Source: Apostichopus japonicus (lineage: Eukaryota > Echinodermata > Holothuroidea > Aspidochirotida > Stichopodidae). Taken from it: a stretch of DNA of 64,000 nt. Under the pieces are notes generated by a model. It searched no databases, was not told the origin of the DNA, and saw nothing but the letters and a program-made list of their open reading frames with translations. The translations under genes and the position numbers were made by a program. Below, in pieces: positions 25,201 to 37,475 of this stretch. Position 1 is the stretch's first letter; each line of letters starts with the position of its first letter. The DNA is taken from contig NC_092566.1 of NCBI RefSeq assembly GCF_037975245.1, positions 11,731,501-11,795,500 of the forward strand. The letters are read 5' to 3'.

Positions 25201-28200
25201 ATGTGTAGCTTTTTTCCCATTTACAGCAGTTATTAATAGCAATTTAAGGGATATTTGGGTGTCAGATCATATACTGTATCTTACAAAGATATTATAAACT
25301 GCTAGTTGAAAATCACATCTGAAAATCTTGTCCTTTTTGATTGCATGTAACCTATTATAATTGACTAAAATCTCCCTCACTTCAGGAAGTGGTGTCAATC
25401 ACAGTAGGGGGTCTGTGATGTCATTATTGCACATGATTTTCAATAGCTCAAAAGATATCCATTTATAATCTTCCTTATGATTTTTTGTTGAATATTCAAG
25501 AGTTCACCTCAAGCCAACCCTCTGATTGGTCTAATGAATGAAAGATCATTGAGAAGGACTATAAAACTCTACAGTTGGAAAGTTAGTTATTCTATTCTGA
25601 TGAGATAGACGAAGGGGATTTAGAGAAGTTGCTAGTTTGCTCAGGCGAATGCTAGCAATCTGGAATCACCATTGACTAATCCTAAAGGTCTCCAGATAAA
25701 CTGAGAATGATTTGGTTGTCATGGAAACACTACAGAGCGGGTGACCTGACCGTGTTTATTGCCCTGGCCAGATCTTGTCCAGAATTAGCTACTTATTATC
25801 TTTTTGTGAGAGGTCAGATTACACCAAATATTTTTCCCCCAAAGCTTTGTTAGCAAAAGTGAGAATTCTAACAATTTGCAATATATACTGTCTAGCATAT
25901 CTGCAACCCAATGAAACATCTATGCCATAGCTAGTTTGCAAATAACAAAATACAGCATGTAAATACTATCACTCTCTCTCCATTCACACTAAATCTCCTT
26001 TTTATGATTAACCAAGCACAGTTTGTTACAGCTGGCATAAAAACATTGAATTGCAGATATTTGTTCACTGAAAAATATTGACCTAACCTTCATATACAGA
26101 TTGTACAATGGTGTGGTTTGAAACAACTAAACCTTCACTTTCCAGCTAATATTGATAATATAATACTAATATGGTTAGAGTTTGTTGGATGTACTATGCT
26201 TTGTGAATACTGTGATAACTTCTCCATACATGCATACACTGATGCACATGTTGCATTCTGCTGCACAATGTTCAATGAAATTTGAAATACTGACAGAATA
26301 GTAGGAAAAGATCACATGCTATGAATGAGTTTACAAAATTCACACAAACATGACTCATTCCATGTGCAATTAAACTTGGGTCATATAACTGTTTGGTGAA
26401 ATGATTATTTCCTGATTATGCACTGAACCAAGTTTGTTAAACAAAAGAAAGGAAACAACAAAACAATTCACTTCTATGATCTCTACCATAAAATATCTGT
26501 TGTGCTCAAATGCACATAAAACTTTTAGATTTGACTAAAAAAGGTGTTTTCATATACAGAAAATGTTGCAAAGAATAATATTTATATATTGACCCGAACA
26601 ACAGTTAAATGGCCAGCCAACAAAATCTTATAATATCTCTTGAAGCATTTTTCTTGATATTTTTCTAACCAAAATGCTTTAAACAACCAACATTTCTGAT
26701 ATTAATTCACCACTGCTTTCAACATGGATGTTATAAACAAACTATATGACATCAGGGTCATATTTACCTTAGCCTTTGATGATGATGATGGTTTTCCATT
26801 TTTTCTCTTAACCTCCAACTGTTTTTGCAATATGACCAGTTTTCTCTTCTCTCCATCAAGTAAATGACTTGTTACCTGTACAGCACATATGAAAGAAAGT
26901 ATTATCTGGAAATGTTTGTTCTTCATATCAATTCCAGCAGACAATGTCAGTGTTGCTAGAGAAAAGATATTGCAACACTTGTTGAGCTACAAAGAATTGG
27001 TAGCAAATTATGAGTGCATGACATAAGGTGCATTTATAATGTGCCATATGTCAGACTGATGGGATGTAATATTGCAGATTTTGAAATCACCATTGCATGG
27101 TATGGCTTTCATTGGCTTAAATCATCAAAAAATTGTCCAAGTTCCCAAAAACTGCCTAGGGTCAAAAGATACTCTAAAATATGTTAAACAGTGTTCAGCA
27201 TTATCAAGAAAGTCTTTTAAGGCTATCATCAAAATGTTTGAGCAGCACTTTCGAAGCATTTTTAAAATTTTCAAAGTATTGCTGCATTCACAAAAACACC
27301 TTTCAAAAGCAAGAGTAGGATATTGCTTATCGACATTATCTAACCAGCATTATGATCATACAAATACTAAATTAGTTACATTCATTGACGTCTGTGGCAG
27401 ATGTAACACATTGTATACAAGTTCTTGGAAATGGTTTCAGCAATCTCAGTTGATCTCTACATGCATAATTTCACAAATTATCAGTCATTCATACTACCCA
27501 CCCATGACTGTCTGAAAATTTATGTTAATCAAGTAGAACTGAACAAACAGAGCATTGTATAAAACATCTGCTGCTCCCACCCCCCCCCCCCCATCCCTCA
27601 GAAAATGTCACAATGATTTTGTTTTTAAATATTGATAGTAGCCACCAGACAAGATGCTGGAAAATCAGGAGTTCCTTTAAATTTGATACAAGTATTAAAG
27701 TCACTGCAGCATATCGGTGTATATATTATGATGACACTAAAAAGGCAACATTTGCATGCAATACAGGTCATGCACCTAAACAGGTTTTACATACAGCAGC
27801 TGTGAGTCATAGATCAAGCTCAGGCTGATAACTGTAACATTTTAGATGATTTAATAGTGTGATTTGTGTGGCAAGGAATTGATATGTTCCAATCCAAATA
27901 TATATATATATATATAAATATATCATAATGTTCTAATCCAAAACTAATCCTCTCATTCTCCAGTGTGTACAAGTCTTACCACAAAGGGTTCCCCACTACA
28001 TTACCAAAAATAAGAACATTTACCCCTAGCTGGAGACCAAGAATAAGTACATTACCTCTAGCTGAAGACCAAGAATAAGTAGATTTACCTCTAGCTGAAG
28101 ACCAAATATATCCGAGAATCGTCTGTCTTTAGATTTGAGGTCAATGATGTTATTATTGTTCTCAACTGATGAAGTCTTCTGTAGGCATCTTTCATTACCT

Positions 28201-29797
28201 GTCATTCTTACTGTTGACAAAATGAAGAAAAAAAATCCATAATATTTATTAGCCCAAATATCAATCTAATAACAAAGTTAATAAAAAGAAATTCAGGAAG
28301 CTGATATTATAACTCTTATTATGACTTATAGGGTTTGATTCAGAAACATAAATAAAAATCTGGTAATGAAATCATGAAAGAGTTAGGTTGGAAGAGTTAG
28401 CACAATAAAGAATTGTCTTACCTTGATGAGAGGATTGAAACACACCTGTAAGTCAGCAGCAATAATACCTGATTTTGTACGCTAATGTGTAAATGCAATT
28501 AGATTCAAACACATAGCAATAGTTGGTGCATGCAAGTGCTTGTCATGGAAGATTAATTGATTTTGTAGCTGAAATATTAATGTTCCTATGGAAACCAGAA
28601 CCATACTTGGGTAGAATACTGAGAAGTCAGTTAAAAAATCAATTTTGACATCAGTCAGCCTGTAGCTGACATATTTTAATTTATAAACAAACAATGACTA
28701 ACAAAAGCCACAAACATTACTTGATGAATTTATGCTGTGTGAAAAGGCAGACAAGGTCACAGATACTTCACATCACATAGCTATAGTATTACTTAACGGA
28801 GACAGGAATGAGAGGACCACGCGAAAATTAGTACATCCATAAAGCAATTGTGTGTAAATTTAATACTCACTACTAACAAAGTGAATCATCAATGAAACCA
28901 GAGCTATGTGCCAAAAACACTTAGATAATACTAACTTTTCTGTCTTTTGTTAGTTTCCATGTTTGGTCTTTCATAGCACATCTAGAATCAATATCAATAC
29001 TGCTTATATTTAAAACATTCATGGACAAATTAGATACTAAGTTTGTAAGCTTATTTCTAATTTAGTCAGATTCTGTGAATGCATTTTCCTGAACTGTTGA
29101 AAGTGGGCTTCTGACCTTTCTCCACAAAACAACTTTATATTCAAGTAAGATTATGAACCAATTAGATCACAAATTTGTTTTTTTTTTCTTTTTTCCCCCC
29201 TTTTTTTCCCTTTTTTTCCCTTTTTTATCCCTTTTTTTTTCATGTAGACTATGGCCAACATGAGGCTCATCCTCAGAGATTCAAGGGGTCACAAATGTAA
29301 ACTACACATGCACAGGTTATGGTATTGTAACTGAACTGCTATAAATTTCCAAAAAAATGAAAGAAACACTATACAATAAGGTCAAACAATGATCAATGAT
29401 TTCTATATACTGTACTAGCTAGCTACATTTAATTGGCAGGATTAGCAAATTCTAATTTTATAAAACCTCCAATGTTCAAAAGACAAAGATGACACTTTCT
29501 GTAATATGCTAATTTTCAAACAGATTCTACTGAGGAGTACATTAACAAATATCATTTAAAGAGCAATGGGGAATGCTTCACATGAGCAGGTGTTATTATG
29601 CATTTAAGTTTCAGAAGAGAAGAAATGAAGCAGCCAACAGATTCATATTTTTTTCCATCTGATCTGACAATCTTACCAGCATGAAGGAGGTCCTCAAAGC
29701 TTAGTAAATGCTGCTTGGTGTGCAATGAAACACACAATTTATCACAAGGCCACATGATGGCAATTTTGCTCTCTGATGAACTGCGTTGGAATGCCAT
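19240..29797 (-). CDS. Multi-exon host gene, coiled-coil-rich protein (unrecognised)
   Basis: Eight exons on the minus strand whose phases all fit: 29,677-29,797 (ATG at 29,797, GTAAGA donor), a 24-nt microexon 28,422-28,445, 28,089-28,210, 26,768-26,875, 24,930-24,961, 24,093-24,180, 20,422-20,529 and 19,240-19,284. Together they encode about 216 codons and the frame is still open after the last. All acceptors are AG; the donor at 20,422 (GTTGGT) is weak and the acceptor chosen at 20,529 is one of several. The first exon contains MWPCDKLCVSLH and SFEDLLHAG. Exons 4-6 are rich in Lys, Glu and Gln (EKRKLVILQKQLEVKRK; RDYERQKASL), which suggests a coiled coil. Exon 7 is basic. I do not recognise the family. 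The consistent phases over 10 kb make a real gene likely; start and 3' end are uncertain. Confidence 0.65.
20990..21555. repeat. Degenerate minisatellite in an intron
   Basis: Repeated words AACACCATCCAATGATAGTAG and GATAAGCACTATTAATAACA occur about ten times, with unit lengths drifting from roughly 36 to 60 bp. It begins near 21,000 with ACACCATCCAATG units and changes to AATAACATCCAATG units after 21,300. It lies between the 20,422 and 24,093 exons of the minus-strand gene. Confidence 0.75.
22590..22880. repeat. Tandem repeat resembling the 3' end of exon 24,093-24,180
   Basis: Four to five degenerate units contain GGGTRACCAGTRGTGCTAAG-like words (for example near 22,694 and 22,839). On the minus strand they read like the end of the exon at 24,093-24,180 (CTAAGCACTACTGGTCTCCC) plus its donor. 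Further weak copies are near 22,600, 22,655 and 23,985. Confidence 0.5.
23615..23685. repeat. Two-copy direct repeat, 42-bp spacing
   Basis: ATGTTAACAGTGGTGACATC plus TTGAA starts at 23,615 and again at 23,657. Confidence 0.85.
27072..27515 (+). other. 147-codon open frame of unknown status
   Basis: Longest uninterrupted plus-strand frame in this part. It lies in an intron of the minus-strand gene, on the opposite strand. It has no recognisable domain, an Ile/Ser/Lys-rich composition expected from AT-rich DNA, and no splice context. Chance is the simplest explanation. Confidence 0.12.
28015..28110. repeat. Three tandem copies of an exon end with its splice donor
   Basis: On the minus strand, TTGGTCTTCAGCTAGAGGTA occurs at the 3' end of exon 28,089-28,210 and again about 36 and 72 bp downstream (last copy changed to CTCCAGCTAGGGGTA). 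The first two copies keep a usable GT donor and the same reading frame, so the donor is duplicated in tandem. Confidence 0.8.
29176..29241. repeat. Polypyrimidine (T/C) tract
   Basis: About 65 bp of T runs separated by CCC, on the plus strand. Low-complexity tract that could form a polypurine-polypyrimidine structure. Confidence 0.9.
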
Positions 29798-30540
29798 TTA
29801 CAGCCAAGGTAGAGAAGTAATCCAATCACTAAAATGCCTTTGAGTATTATTCCACATTTACACTTTGAAGAGTGTAATTGTTGTCAAACAGAACAATGAT
29901 CATCACATTGTCATAAATCCTGATTCCATATGATTTTCTCTGCATATTTTAATATTTCTAATACTGTATGTGTCCCAAATAAAGTTATTAAAAACTGTTT
30001 GAAAATTGAGAACTTGTTACAAAGACTGGCTCTCTAGATCTGTAGCATATTCACAGTTGATAAATTCGCCATAAGAATCAGTGGATGATACAGTAGCAGC
30101 AAAGAGCTCATCACCATACAGCTCTCCAGCAGTCACAATGTTATTTATATCTCAGATCCTGAGTTTCCCATTAAACATGACGCATGTATCATTAACAGTC
30201 ATACAACAACACAAGTTAATGATATCAGCTATGCAATTAACTTAATTGAAAGGTATGGAATACTGTGCCAAATATACCACAGATACTCGGAAAAGAATGC
30301 AGAGAATGAAGAGAATTTTTGATGAGCCTTGAGGTAAAGTACAGAAAGATAGGTTGCGGTCAGCAGACAAGGTTACCCCCACTGAGATAGCAACTCATGG
30401 TATTCCCCTTGCAGGCACTACTCTCATGTACCAGGAAAGCATGGAAGGAAATTCAACATCAATTATTTTTGAAAGTCAACATAGGCAAAAGTTCTCTTGG
30501 CACTCTCTAGGTACTTAAAAAACTGTAAAAACAATATATA
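29798..30540. other. Region 5' of the minus-strand gene, no gene seen
   Basis: If the ATG at 29,797 is the true start, the 5' UTR, first intron or promoter of the gene lies here. No TATA box or CpG-rich patch stands out. Confidence 0.3.
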
Positions 30541-30965
30541 CAGAAGGGAAGCTTGGCTCAATCTCATATTTGGTGAGTAAGTGTACCACATTCTGTAGAA
30601 GAAGCCTATTGTTTTTGGTGGAGTTCAAAGGTCATTTTGGGTTACCAGGGATCAAATTGTGAAAACCTAGTCAACATGATATCTCAAGAAGAGCTTGGAC
30701 CAATCTCATATTTCGTGTGTAGGAGGACCACATTACAGAGTAAATGAAGATTGTTTTTAGAGGAGGTCAAAGCTCATTTGGGGTCACCAGGGGTCAAATT
30801 CTGAAAACCTTGTAAACATGATATCTCAAGATGGAAAGCTTGGATCAATCTCGTATTTTGTATGAAGGAGTACCACATTAAGTACAAGAAGCCTCTTGTT
30901 TTTTGTATAGGTCAAAGGTCATTTTTTAGTCACCAGACGCCAAATTGTCGAAACCTATTTTATAT
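30541..30965. repeat. Tandem repeat, three copies of about 135-140 bp
   Basis: Copies start near 30,550, 30,690 and 30,835. Each has AAGCTTGG or AGCTTGG, CAATCTCATATTT-type, ACCACATT, TTGTTTTT, GTCAAAGGTCATTT and CATGATATCTCAAGA words. Similar wording (ATATCTCAA, GTAAACA) links it loosely to the array at 3,440-4,180. Confidence 0.75.
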
Positions 30966-33919
30966 TCTACCGTGTCTCCCACCGACCAGCCAATAGATCA
31001 AATGTGTGTTGCGCCTCATCAGAATAAAAGGCTGTTGGAAATAAGTTTATGGGCATCCGTAGAATCTAAAACTCAAAACTGACAGTAGGCTTCATCACAT
31101 CTCTCCGGAGCATACTTTTGCTAATTACATTGCATGCAAAAAGGTGGACTCTTTGTACATAGAGCGGTGCCAAATAAAACTTTTGGATGTAGTTACGTTG
31201 GGAAAATGACCAGGCGTCGTTTACGAAACAAAACTGTCGCCTAGTTATATTTTATGACTACAGCCAAACTCAATGCAAATTAATTGTGTAAAACGGTCTT
31301 AGTTTGGCACTGAGATCACAAGCTGTGTCTGATCAGCTGTTGATCTCAAATTATGTAGTCTCTTCCACCAGTTTCCTTTGTCACGTTAATGATTGTGGGT
31401 CAACAAACCTGGCTAGGCCTATTGGCAAGTTTATGTAGTCTAGGCCAGCAACGGTGGGGTAAAGTTGGGTTCGTTAACACAAGAACATGAAGAATACCAG
31501 TCAGAATACCAATACACTTCAGATGCAAAACATCTCCTAAATTATTTCTTAAGGCATTTTCCCACTGGCTATCAGCTGTAATTTGCAAAATATACACAAT
31601 TTATGGAGTTTTGAGACAAGTTTGCAATTGTTGCTGCTAGGACTTTTTGGAAGATAGATGCTCTTACAATCTCAGATTTTCATAAAAGTTCGTAAAAGTT
31701 CGGCAGGGTAAGGGAGTAATAGCGATATTTTTTGCGCACCAATCTGCAGCTAAAAGACAAGATAAATAATTGGGAAATGTACGAGGTCACGCTAATCGAG
31801 TAGCGGTTCAAAGTAGCAGTGAGATACTGTAGAGGCTTAGGACTCGGGCACACCTATAGCTACTGTATAGTATATGCCTAGTATTATAGGAGCCCTAATG
31901 TATCAGAAGCCAAGCTATCGTCGTAGGTATTTTGCAGATGTTTTATTTTAATTGTTTGAGATATTACAGTAGGCCTAGCTGCTTATTTATAATTCTGCGA
32001 CATGTTTACTTTGTTCAACACTTACTTTGGTGGAAAAAAGTTAAAATTTTATACTGGACAGAAAACATAATTTTTCAAATGTGCAATTACGTAGCACCAT
32101 GTATCTGCCTAAGTGCCCAACCTTTGTTCATAGAAAGTATTGGTGTTGCAGATCTGTACTATGGAGACTTGTACAACAATCATAGGCTTAGTGGCAAGCA
32201 AAGTTTGGCGAGTAGATTTTTAGTCACGGTTGCCAAATAGCGAGTACTTTTAAAAATATTTGTTGAGGCCTGACAAGAAGCCTGTCGTCTTTGGTAGAGG
32301 TCAATTTGTATGCTGAATACAATAAAAGTTTCCATCTCGGTCATCAGCTGCCAATGTTAATATTGTTTGTCATTTCTCAATGCTTTTTGCTGTACTACTT
32401 GAATTGAAGTATGTTGTTCATCCTGGCTATACCCTACAGCCTAGAGTGTCACATTCATATATATGATGATTCATGTGGCATCATCTAAACCACACTGCAG
32501 TTTTGCTGTCTGGTTCATTGTTTCACTTATACCCAATTTTTGCAAACAGGTTTGTAGAAGTCTTGAAATCTCAGAAATTCTCAGAACTTACATATTTAAT
32601 TATCTGGGACATAACAGCCAACTGTGCGAGAGCACAGTTACAAAGAAATGTCAGAGTAATTCTTCTTTCTAACATGTACAGTATTTTTGTGCATTAAAAG
32701 CACTATGAGAAAATTGTGTAGCTTCCACCAGGCCTCAGTGATACACTCTAACGAATTTGGAACATGTACATTTTTGCTAAAGAACAAGAAATATCTGAAA
32801 GTACTGTGCGTAGCTTCCAGTGGTTTCACTGCCTGGACTGCCACCAGAGCTCTACATCCTTGTTGGATCCTTCCAAACCCACCCAGCCCCCCCCCCTCTC
32901 TCCAATCAGCAAACATCCCTCAGCTTATGTTATGACCTAATGACCTCATCAAGGTCCCTTTTTTTGATTGGTCTAATCTTGTGAATTTTTTTATAAAAAG
33001 GCCCTGGCTTATGTTCAAGCTGTTAATGTGCACAGAAGGCCCAAATTGGCTATTCATCTAAATTATTCAGGGCTTTATCAAATTTTGGGGGACACTTATC
33101 AAGATCAGGGAAAAGAACATGAAGTGTGGGACAATTCTGGGAACACTGTTAATCTGGGCACAATATATGAAATCCAGGAACTGTCCATGGAAATCAGGAC
33201 ATCTAGTTGCCTTACTGTAGACCTAAAAACACAGTTGCAGAAAATTAAATATTTTTTTCGGCAAGAAAAGCCTAATTTCATCATGGGTCTAACACTAAAA
33301 GCAACTGGAATTCCAGACATTTTCAAGAACAAATACAATGGTAACGGTTTACTACAGACCAAACATTACGCACTAATTAGGACCTAATGTTAGGCTATAT
33401 ATCTATAGTAGACTAACTGTTGTAACTCTTGTAACATGTGTTGCTATATCCAACATGTGATCTAATTGTAATGCTAGACCCAATGTCTCATGTGTGCTAT
33501 CATATTTGTACATCTGAGAATGGTTTTTAATTCTGATGTGAGTCAACACAATTATATATCCTATAGACACTGATGTTACATAAAAAGGATTATCAACCAT
33601 TGCTTTCTTGTGAAAGCCTACAGGAAGTATTCAAAGTGCCATCAAACCCCTCTCCCGAAAATGTTAAAGCCTGGTGATCTAAAAAATACAGATTGGTGGG
33701 TGAAGCCTTGATATGTGCCAAAACTTCCCCAAAATAACACTCCAAGTAAAACTTTAGAACTAGTATGAGTAGGTGTACACTATCGGCCTTCAAGAAGTCA
33801 TGCATCCTTCGGCACTATAGGCCTACAGTAGTATAACTAATCAGGGAAGGGGCTCTAGCCTAATTTAAGGTAGGCCTAGTTGGTTCTGGTTGTTAAGTTA
33901 TGTCAGATCTAAGTTTGGT
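30966..33919. other. No gene supported
   Basis: Frames at 31400-31597 (minus), 31932-32240, 32638-32935 (both strands) and 33028-33387 (both strands) have no recognisable content. A minus-strand exon-like segment lies near 31,500-31,577 (acceptor TTACAG, donor GTATTC, phase 1 to 1), but its phase does not fit the next gene. Confidence 0.3.
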
Positions 33920-33975
33920 CTAACGTTTCAGTATTTCGAACAAACAATCTTCTTATCAGAAACAGGAGTAGTACC
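33918..33975 (-). mobile_element. Penelope-tail-like motif, minus strand
   Basis: On the minus strand: CTGATAAGAAGATTGTTTG, then TTCGAAATACTGAAACGTTA. The TCGAAAyrctGAAACGT layout resembles tails seen next to Penelope-like elements. Short and based only on pattern memory. Confidence 0.35.
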
Positions 33976-35012
33976 AGAAGAAATGTAAGCAATACCGTAA
34001 TTTAGTGTGATGAATTTCCTCACTGTATGTGGTCCTAGTCCTATAACATTAGGCTAGCTAACATTAACTTACAGTAGCTTACAGTAGGCTAATTTCTACT
34101 CTTGGTCAACGCTATATCTGACTTCATTCTACTGTTTACCAGTACGCCCCGCTCATATCTTTTCAAGCAAGGTCACTGAATGTAGGGTCTGGGCTCGAAA
34201 ACCAAACAACTTGATCCACTAGACCCAGGTAATATCTTGACAACTGTGTCTTACAGAACCTTCGATGCTTCCAATTGGCGCGGTAGGTCTTACTATCAAG
34301 GTCGGCTCCTATATATGTATAGTTTCGCAGCTTAAAACTAAGCTAGCGATTTACCACTTTGAAGAAGGCGGTGGAAAAAAAAATCAATATTTAGCTACGG
34401 TGTTCTACAAATGCCATAGCAAAACTTTTGTCCAATTGGATTAGCGGGTTTACAGAACGTTTTCCTTCTGATACAACACAAAGTGATTTTTTTTTATACC
34501 GATCTGCACTTTATATACCTTAACATCTCCAGTGTCGGATCTCGTTTTCCCTCTTCTATGAATACCAAACGTTACATACGAAAGGATTGGGAATGAAGGA
34601 AGGAGAGGCATGGCAAACATGACAAGGTACCGTACATGACTAACACCTACCAGATTTTCGTGGAAGACAAAACATGTACACTGAAGCTATGCATACAAAT
34701 TTTGTGTTGTCTTTAACAAAAATATATGAGAACATATTTTTGCAAAACAAATACAGTGATATGATTGTGGTATCATGTTAACATAGCGGCGGCACCAGAA
34801 ATTCACTTTTCGAGAGGGATGTTTGATCGATTTCGAGACCTATACTTGATGCAACTTGCGTTATGCTTACCACTGTACATTGTTCTGACTGGGAGTGCAG
34901 GAGCTGCAGCATTCTTAGTTCTTGTTTTCAGTTGTAGCGATTTTGGACCCCAGATGGACTTGTCAGGAAATACAATTACACTGACATTTCTCTGAAACGT
35001 ATCTCAGGACCC
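33976..35012. other. No gene supported
   Basis: The plus frame at 34765-34995 has a hydrophobic middle (LALCLPLYIVLTGSAGAAAF) but no other support. It begins with AGCGGCGGCACCAG (34,785), which looks like a hAT-type terminus, so it may be part of a transposon that ends at 35,781. Confidence 0.3.
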
Positions 35013-35781
35013 TAGTGGTGGTTCATGGTGCTCTAAACGCAAGGTAATGAAAATGAATAATAATAAAAACTTCCCGGACTGATTTAGGTGGTGTGACCCC
35101 CCCCCCTCCCCTCCTTAATTTAAAAGTAAAACGGTGCATTCTCAGGCATAGTTGGACTATACTTTAGGTCTTCGTAAGTAGCTCTAAACGCTAAGAAATA
35201 ATTATAATAAATTCAAAGTTTCCCGACCGACTGAGGTATGAAAGGGCCGTGAGAGGGGAATAGAGGATTTTATAAAGGAGGGGTATTGCCCTGGGGGTAA
35301 TTGAAGCCGTCTCCTACATGGGGGGTTTGGCAGTCCTGCCATGGAAAAAGAAAATTAAATTTTAGACGTCAATTGCATTCTGAGGCATATTTAGACTATT
35401 ATTTAGGTCTATGGAAATAGCCCTAGGTTTTGCTAATAAATACTATGTGAAAAAAAGGTCGAGGGAGGGTACACACGTAGTAGTGAGGGAGTGTACACCC
35501 GTAGTAGTGATCCTATTCGCCCACGGCAGAATGTAAATATCCCCCGACCGAACCATTTTGCCCAACTGAAAATCGAAAGTGTTGATGTGGCCCCAACCCC
35601 TCCCACTCTCTTTTCGCATGCCACTGACCATGCTGCCACCAGAATTCCCCATGGTACCCCCCCCCCCACCATCCTGCCTCACACAAAGTATTTATTAGCA
35701 CAAACTTGCATTTAGAGCTACTTATATAGACCTGCTTCCCAGATCAGCACCCTGTATTTATAAATCCCTGATTCGCCACTG
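35013..35781. mobile_element. Probable hAT-like non-autonomous element
   Basis: The left end TAGTGGTGGTTCATGG (35,013) and the reverse complement of the right end, CAGTGGCGAATCAGGG (ending at 35,781), align with a few mismatches and have the CAGTGGCG hAT-type terminus. The interior holds the repeat blocks shared with 12,640-13,260 in both orientations. No 8-bp target duplication is visible (CAGGACCC against TTCTTCCC), so the true left end may be elsewhere, for example 34,785. Confidence 0.4.
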
Positions 35782-37103
35782 TTCTTCCCATACAGAGGTT
35801 CACGTCCCTATCTCAATCAGCCGGAGCTTTTTGAATATATTGTTATTTATTAGCACAACCTTCCGTGTAGCGCTATCGCAATATAGACCTAAACTATAGT
35901 CTCAAAATGTACCAATTGACTTCTCTTTTTTCGGGGGAGGACCCCTGATCACCCACTACCCCCACCCCCCCCAATCCCCCCCCCCCAACACACACAACCA
36001 TACCTTCTTTACGGAGTCGGCTTCAATTATCGCACGGTGGAAGCCCTCTGTTATAAAATACCTCATTCGCATATGGCCCTCCAATAAATATTTAGGTCAC
36101 CATGTATGAATCAGTCGGGGATTTTCTTTTATTAATATTGTAATATTACTTCTAAACGGAAGGTTTCTATGATAATTATGACAATAAAAGTATTTTTCAA
36201 ACAGGATACACACAGAGGCGTAAATTTCCCACTTTTGATGGTGGGGTAGAGCGATTTCAGAACCCACTATATACTTGAGACCGGCTTCAATGCAACAAAA
36301 GTAGTCATAGTCGTCTAAAAGGGGCCTCCCCCTTGAAAACGAAACTAATAAAACAAGGAGCATGTATTGCCTCCGGTGGCTTCGCCCCTGGACTCCCACG
36401 GTGGTTTTCAATTACATTTCAGTAAACTTGAATATCACTTTGAAATGTATTTTTGTCCTTCATAATCACTATCAGAAAAGTGAAATTGTCAAAGTCCCAG
36501 GAACCCCAGCAGGGCCAAGAAAACATTCCGGACAAATTGTCTCCCTGACATTGTGATTCGTGCTTTAAACTAGGCTACCAGAACTACCAGTAACGCTGCT
36601 CTGAGCTTCCTAGTCTTGTTAAGACCCTAGTATGTACAACCTAGTGTACCTTTCTTTTCACAAAGCTATTTTCCCGTATCTATTTGCTATACTGCCCAGA
36701 GAACGCCCCCGGGCCGCGAATTTTTTTTTCCCAAACAGGTTCTCAATTGTGTATAAATAGTCGCTCATGATTAGTCGGAAAAGTTACGTCATAACAATAA
36801 AACCCTTCACTTCGAGGTTATCAAAATGTATGCATCCATTCGTTGCAACGAAGATATATACCCGTTCAAAATTACCCGCAGCTTTTCGCAAATATATGTA
36901 GATGTGTTTGGAATTGGTTTAGACATAATGAGCACACTAGTATTGTATGATCTACTTTGATCGAAGATTTCTGTGAAGGCATTTATCGATAACATCGCAC
37001 AGTGAAAGTTTCGTACAGGGGTACATAACACATGCGATATAGGCCTATATGTATTATAACTGTGTACACAGTGCAGTGACGGAAATACATCATACTGTAG
37101 CAT
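35782..37103. other. Repeat-derived DNA, no gene seen
   Basis: An inverted copy of the shared repeat block is at about 35,840-35,915, followed by poly-C stretches (35,960-35,990). Frames at 36097-36411 and 36807-37184 are not coding-like; the latter overlaps the transposon at 37,104. Confidence 0.4.
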
Positions 37104-37475
37104 CAAGGGCGTAGGAACCGGGGGGGCTGGGGGGGGGGGGCGCCAGCCCCCCCAGTGAAAAATGTGGAGGGGCGGAAGTATCATTCCGCCCCCCCGCTTC
37201 GCAAGTCAGAAAACCCCTTTTTCATTTCCAATTGAGAAAAAAAAATCTCATTTGGAGCACCAAATTGCATCTAAGGCCTGGTGAAAATACAAAATTAAGT
37301 TTAAAAAATGGAGTGGGTGTTGAAGTGTGCTATATTGCACCAACTTGCATCTGAGGCTACCTGGAAATGCAAAAATTTCCAAAGGGGAGGGGGACACCCC
37401 CTCCCCTTAGACCCCTCCCCAGGCCGGCCATCAGTCTTCAGCCCCCCCACTCAAAAGTACCTTCCTACGCCACTG
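37104..37475. mobile_element. hAT-like MITE with 8-bp target duplication
   Basis: Termini CAAGGGCGTAGGAA (left) and the reverse complement CAGTGGCGTAGGAA (right) differ at two positions. The element is flanked by TGTAGCAT at 37,096-37,103 and 37,476-37,483, an exact 8-bp duplication, as made by hAT transposases. It is 372 bp long, has G/C-rich ends (poly-G and poly-C runs) and no transposase, so it is non-autonomous. Confidence 0.88.

Noticed and set aside
32638-32935. Opposed open frames of 92 and 82 codons
   Set aside because: They lie on opposite strands over C-rich low-complexity DNA, with no recognisable motif.
33028-33387. 119-codon plus frame and 85-codon minus frame
   Set aside because: Both strands are open over the same DNA, with no domain and no splice sites. 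Chance is likely.
35433-35715. Several overlapping frames on both strands with Gly/Trp- or Pro/Thr-rich sequences
   Set aside because: They lie in the C-rich interior of a non-autonomous transposon and reflect composition.
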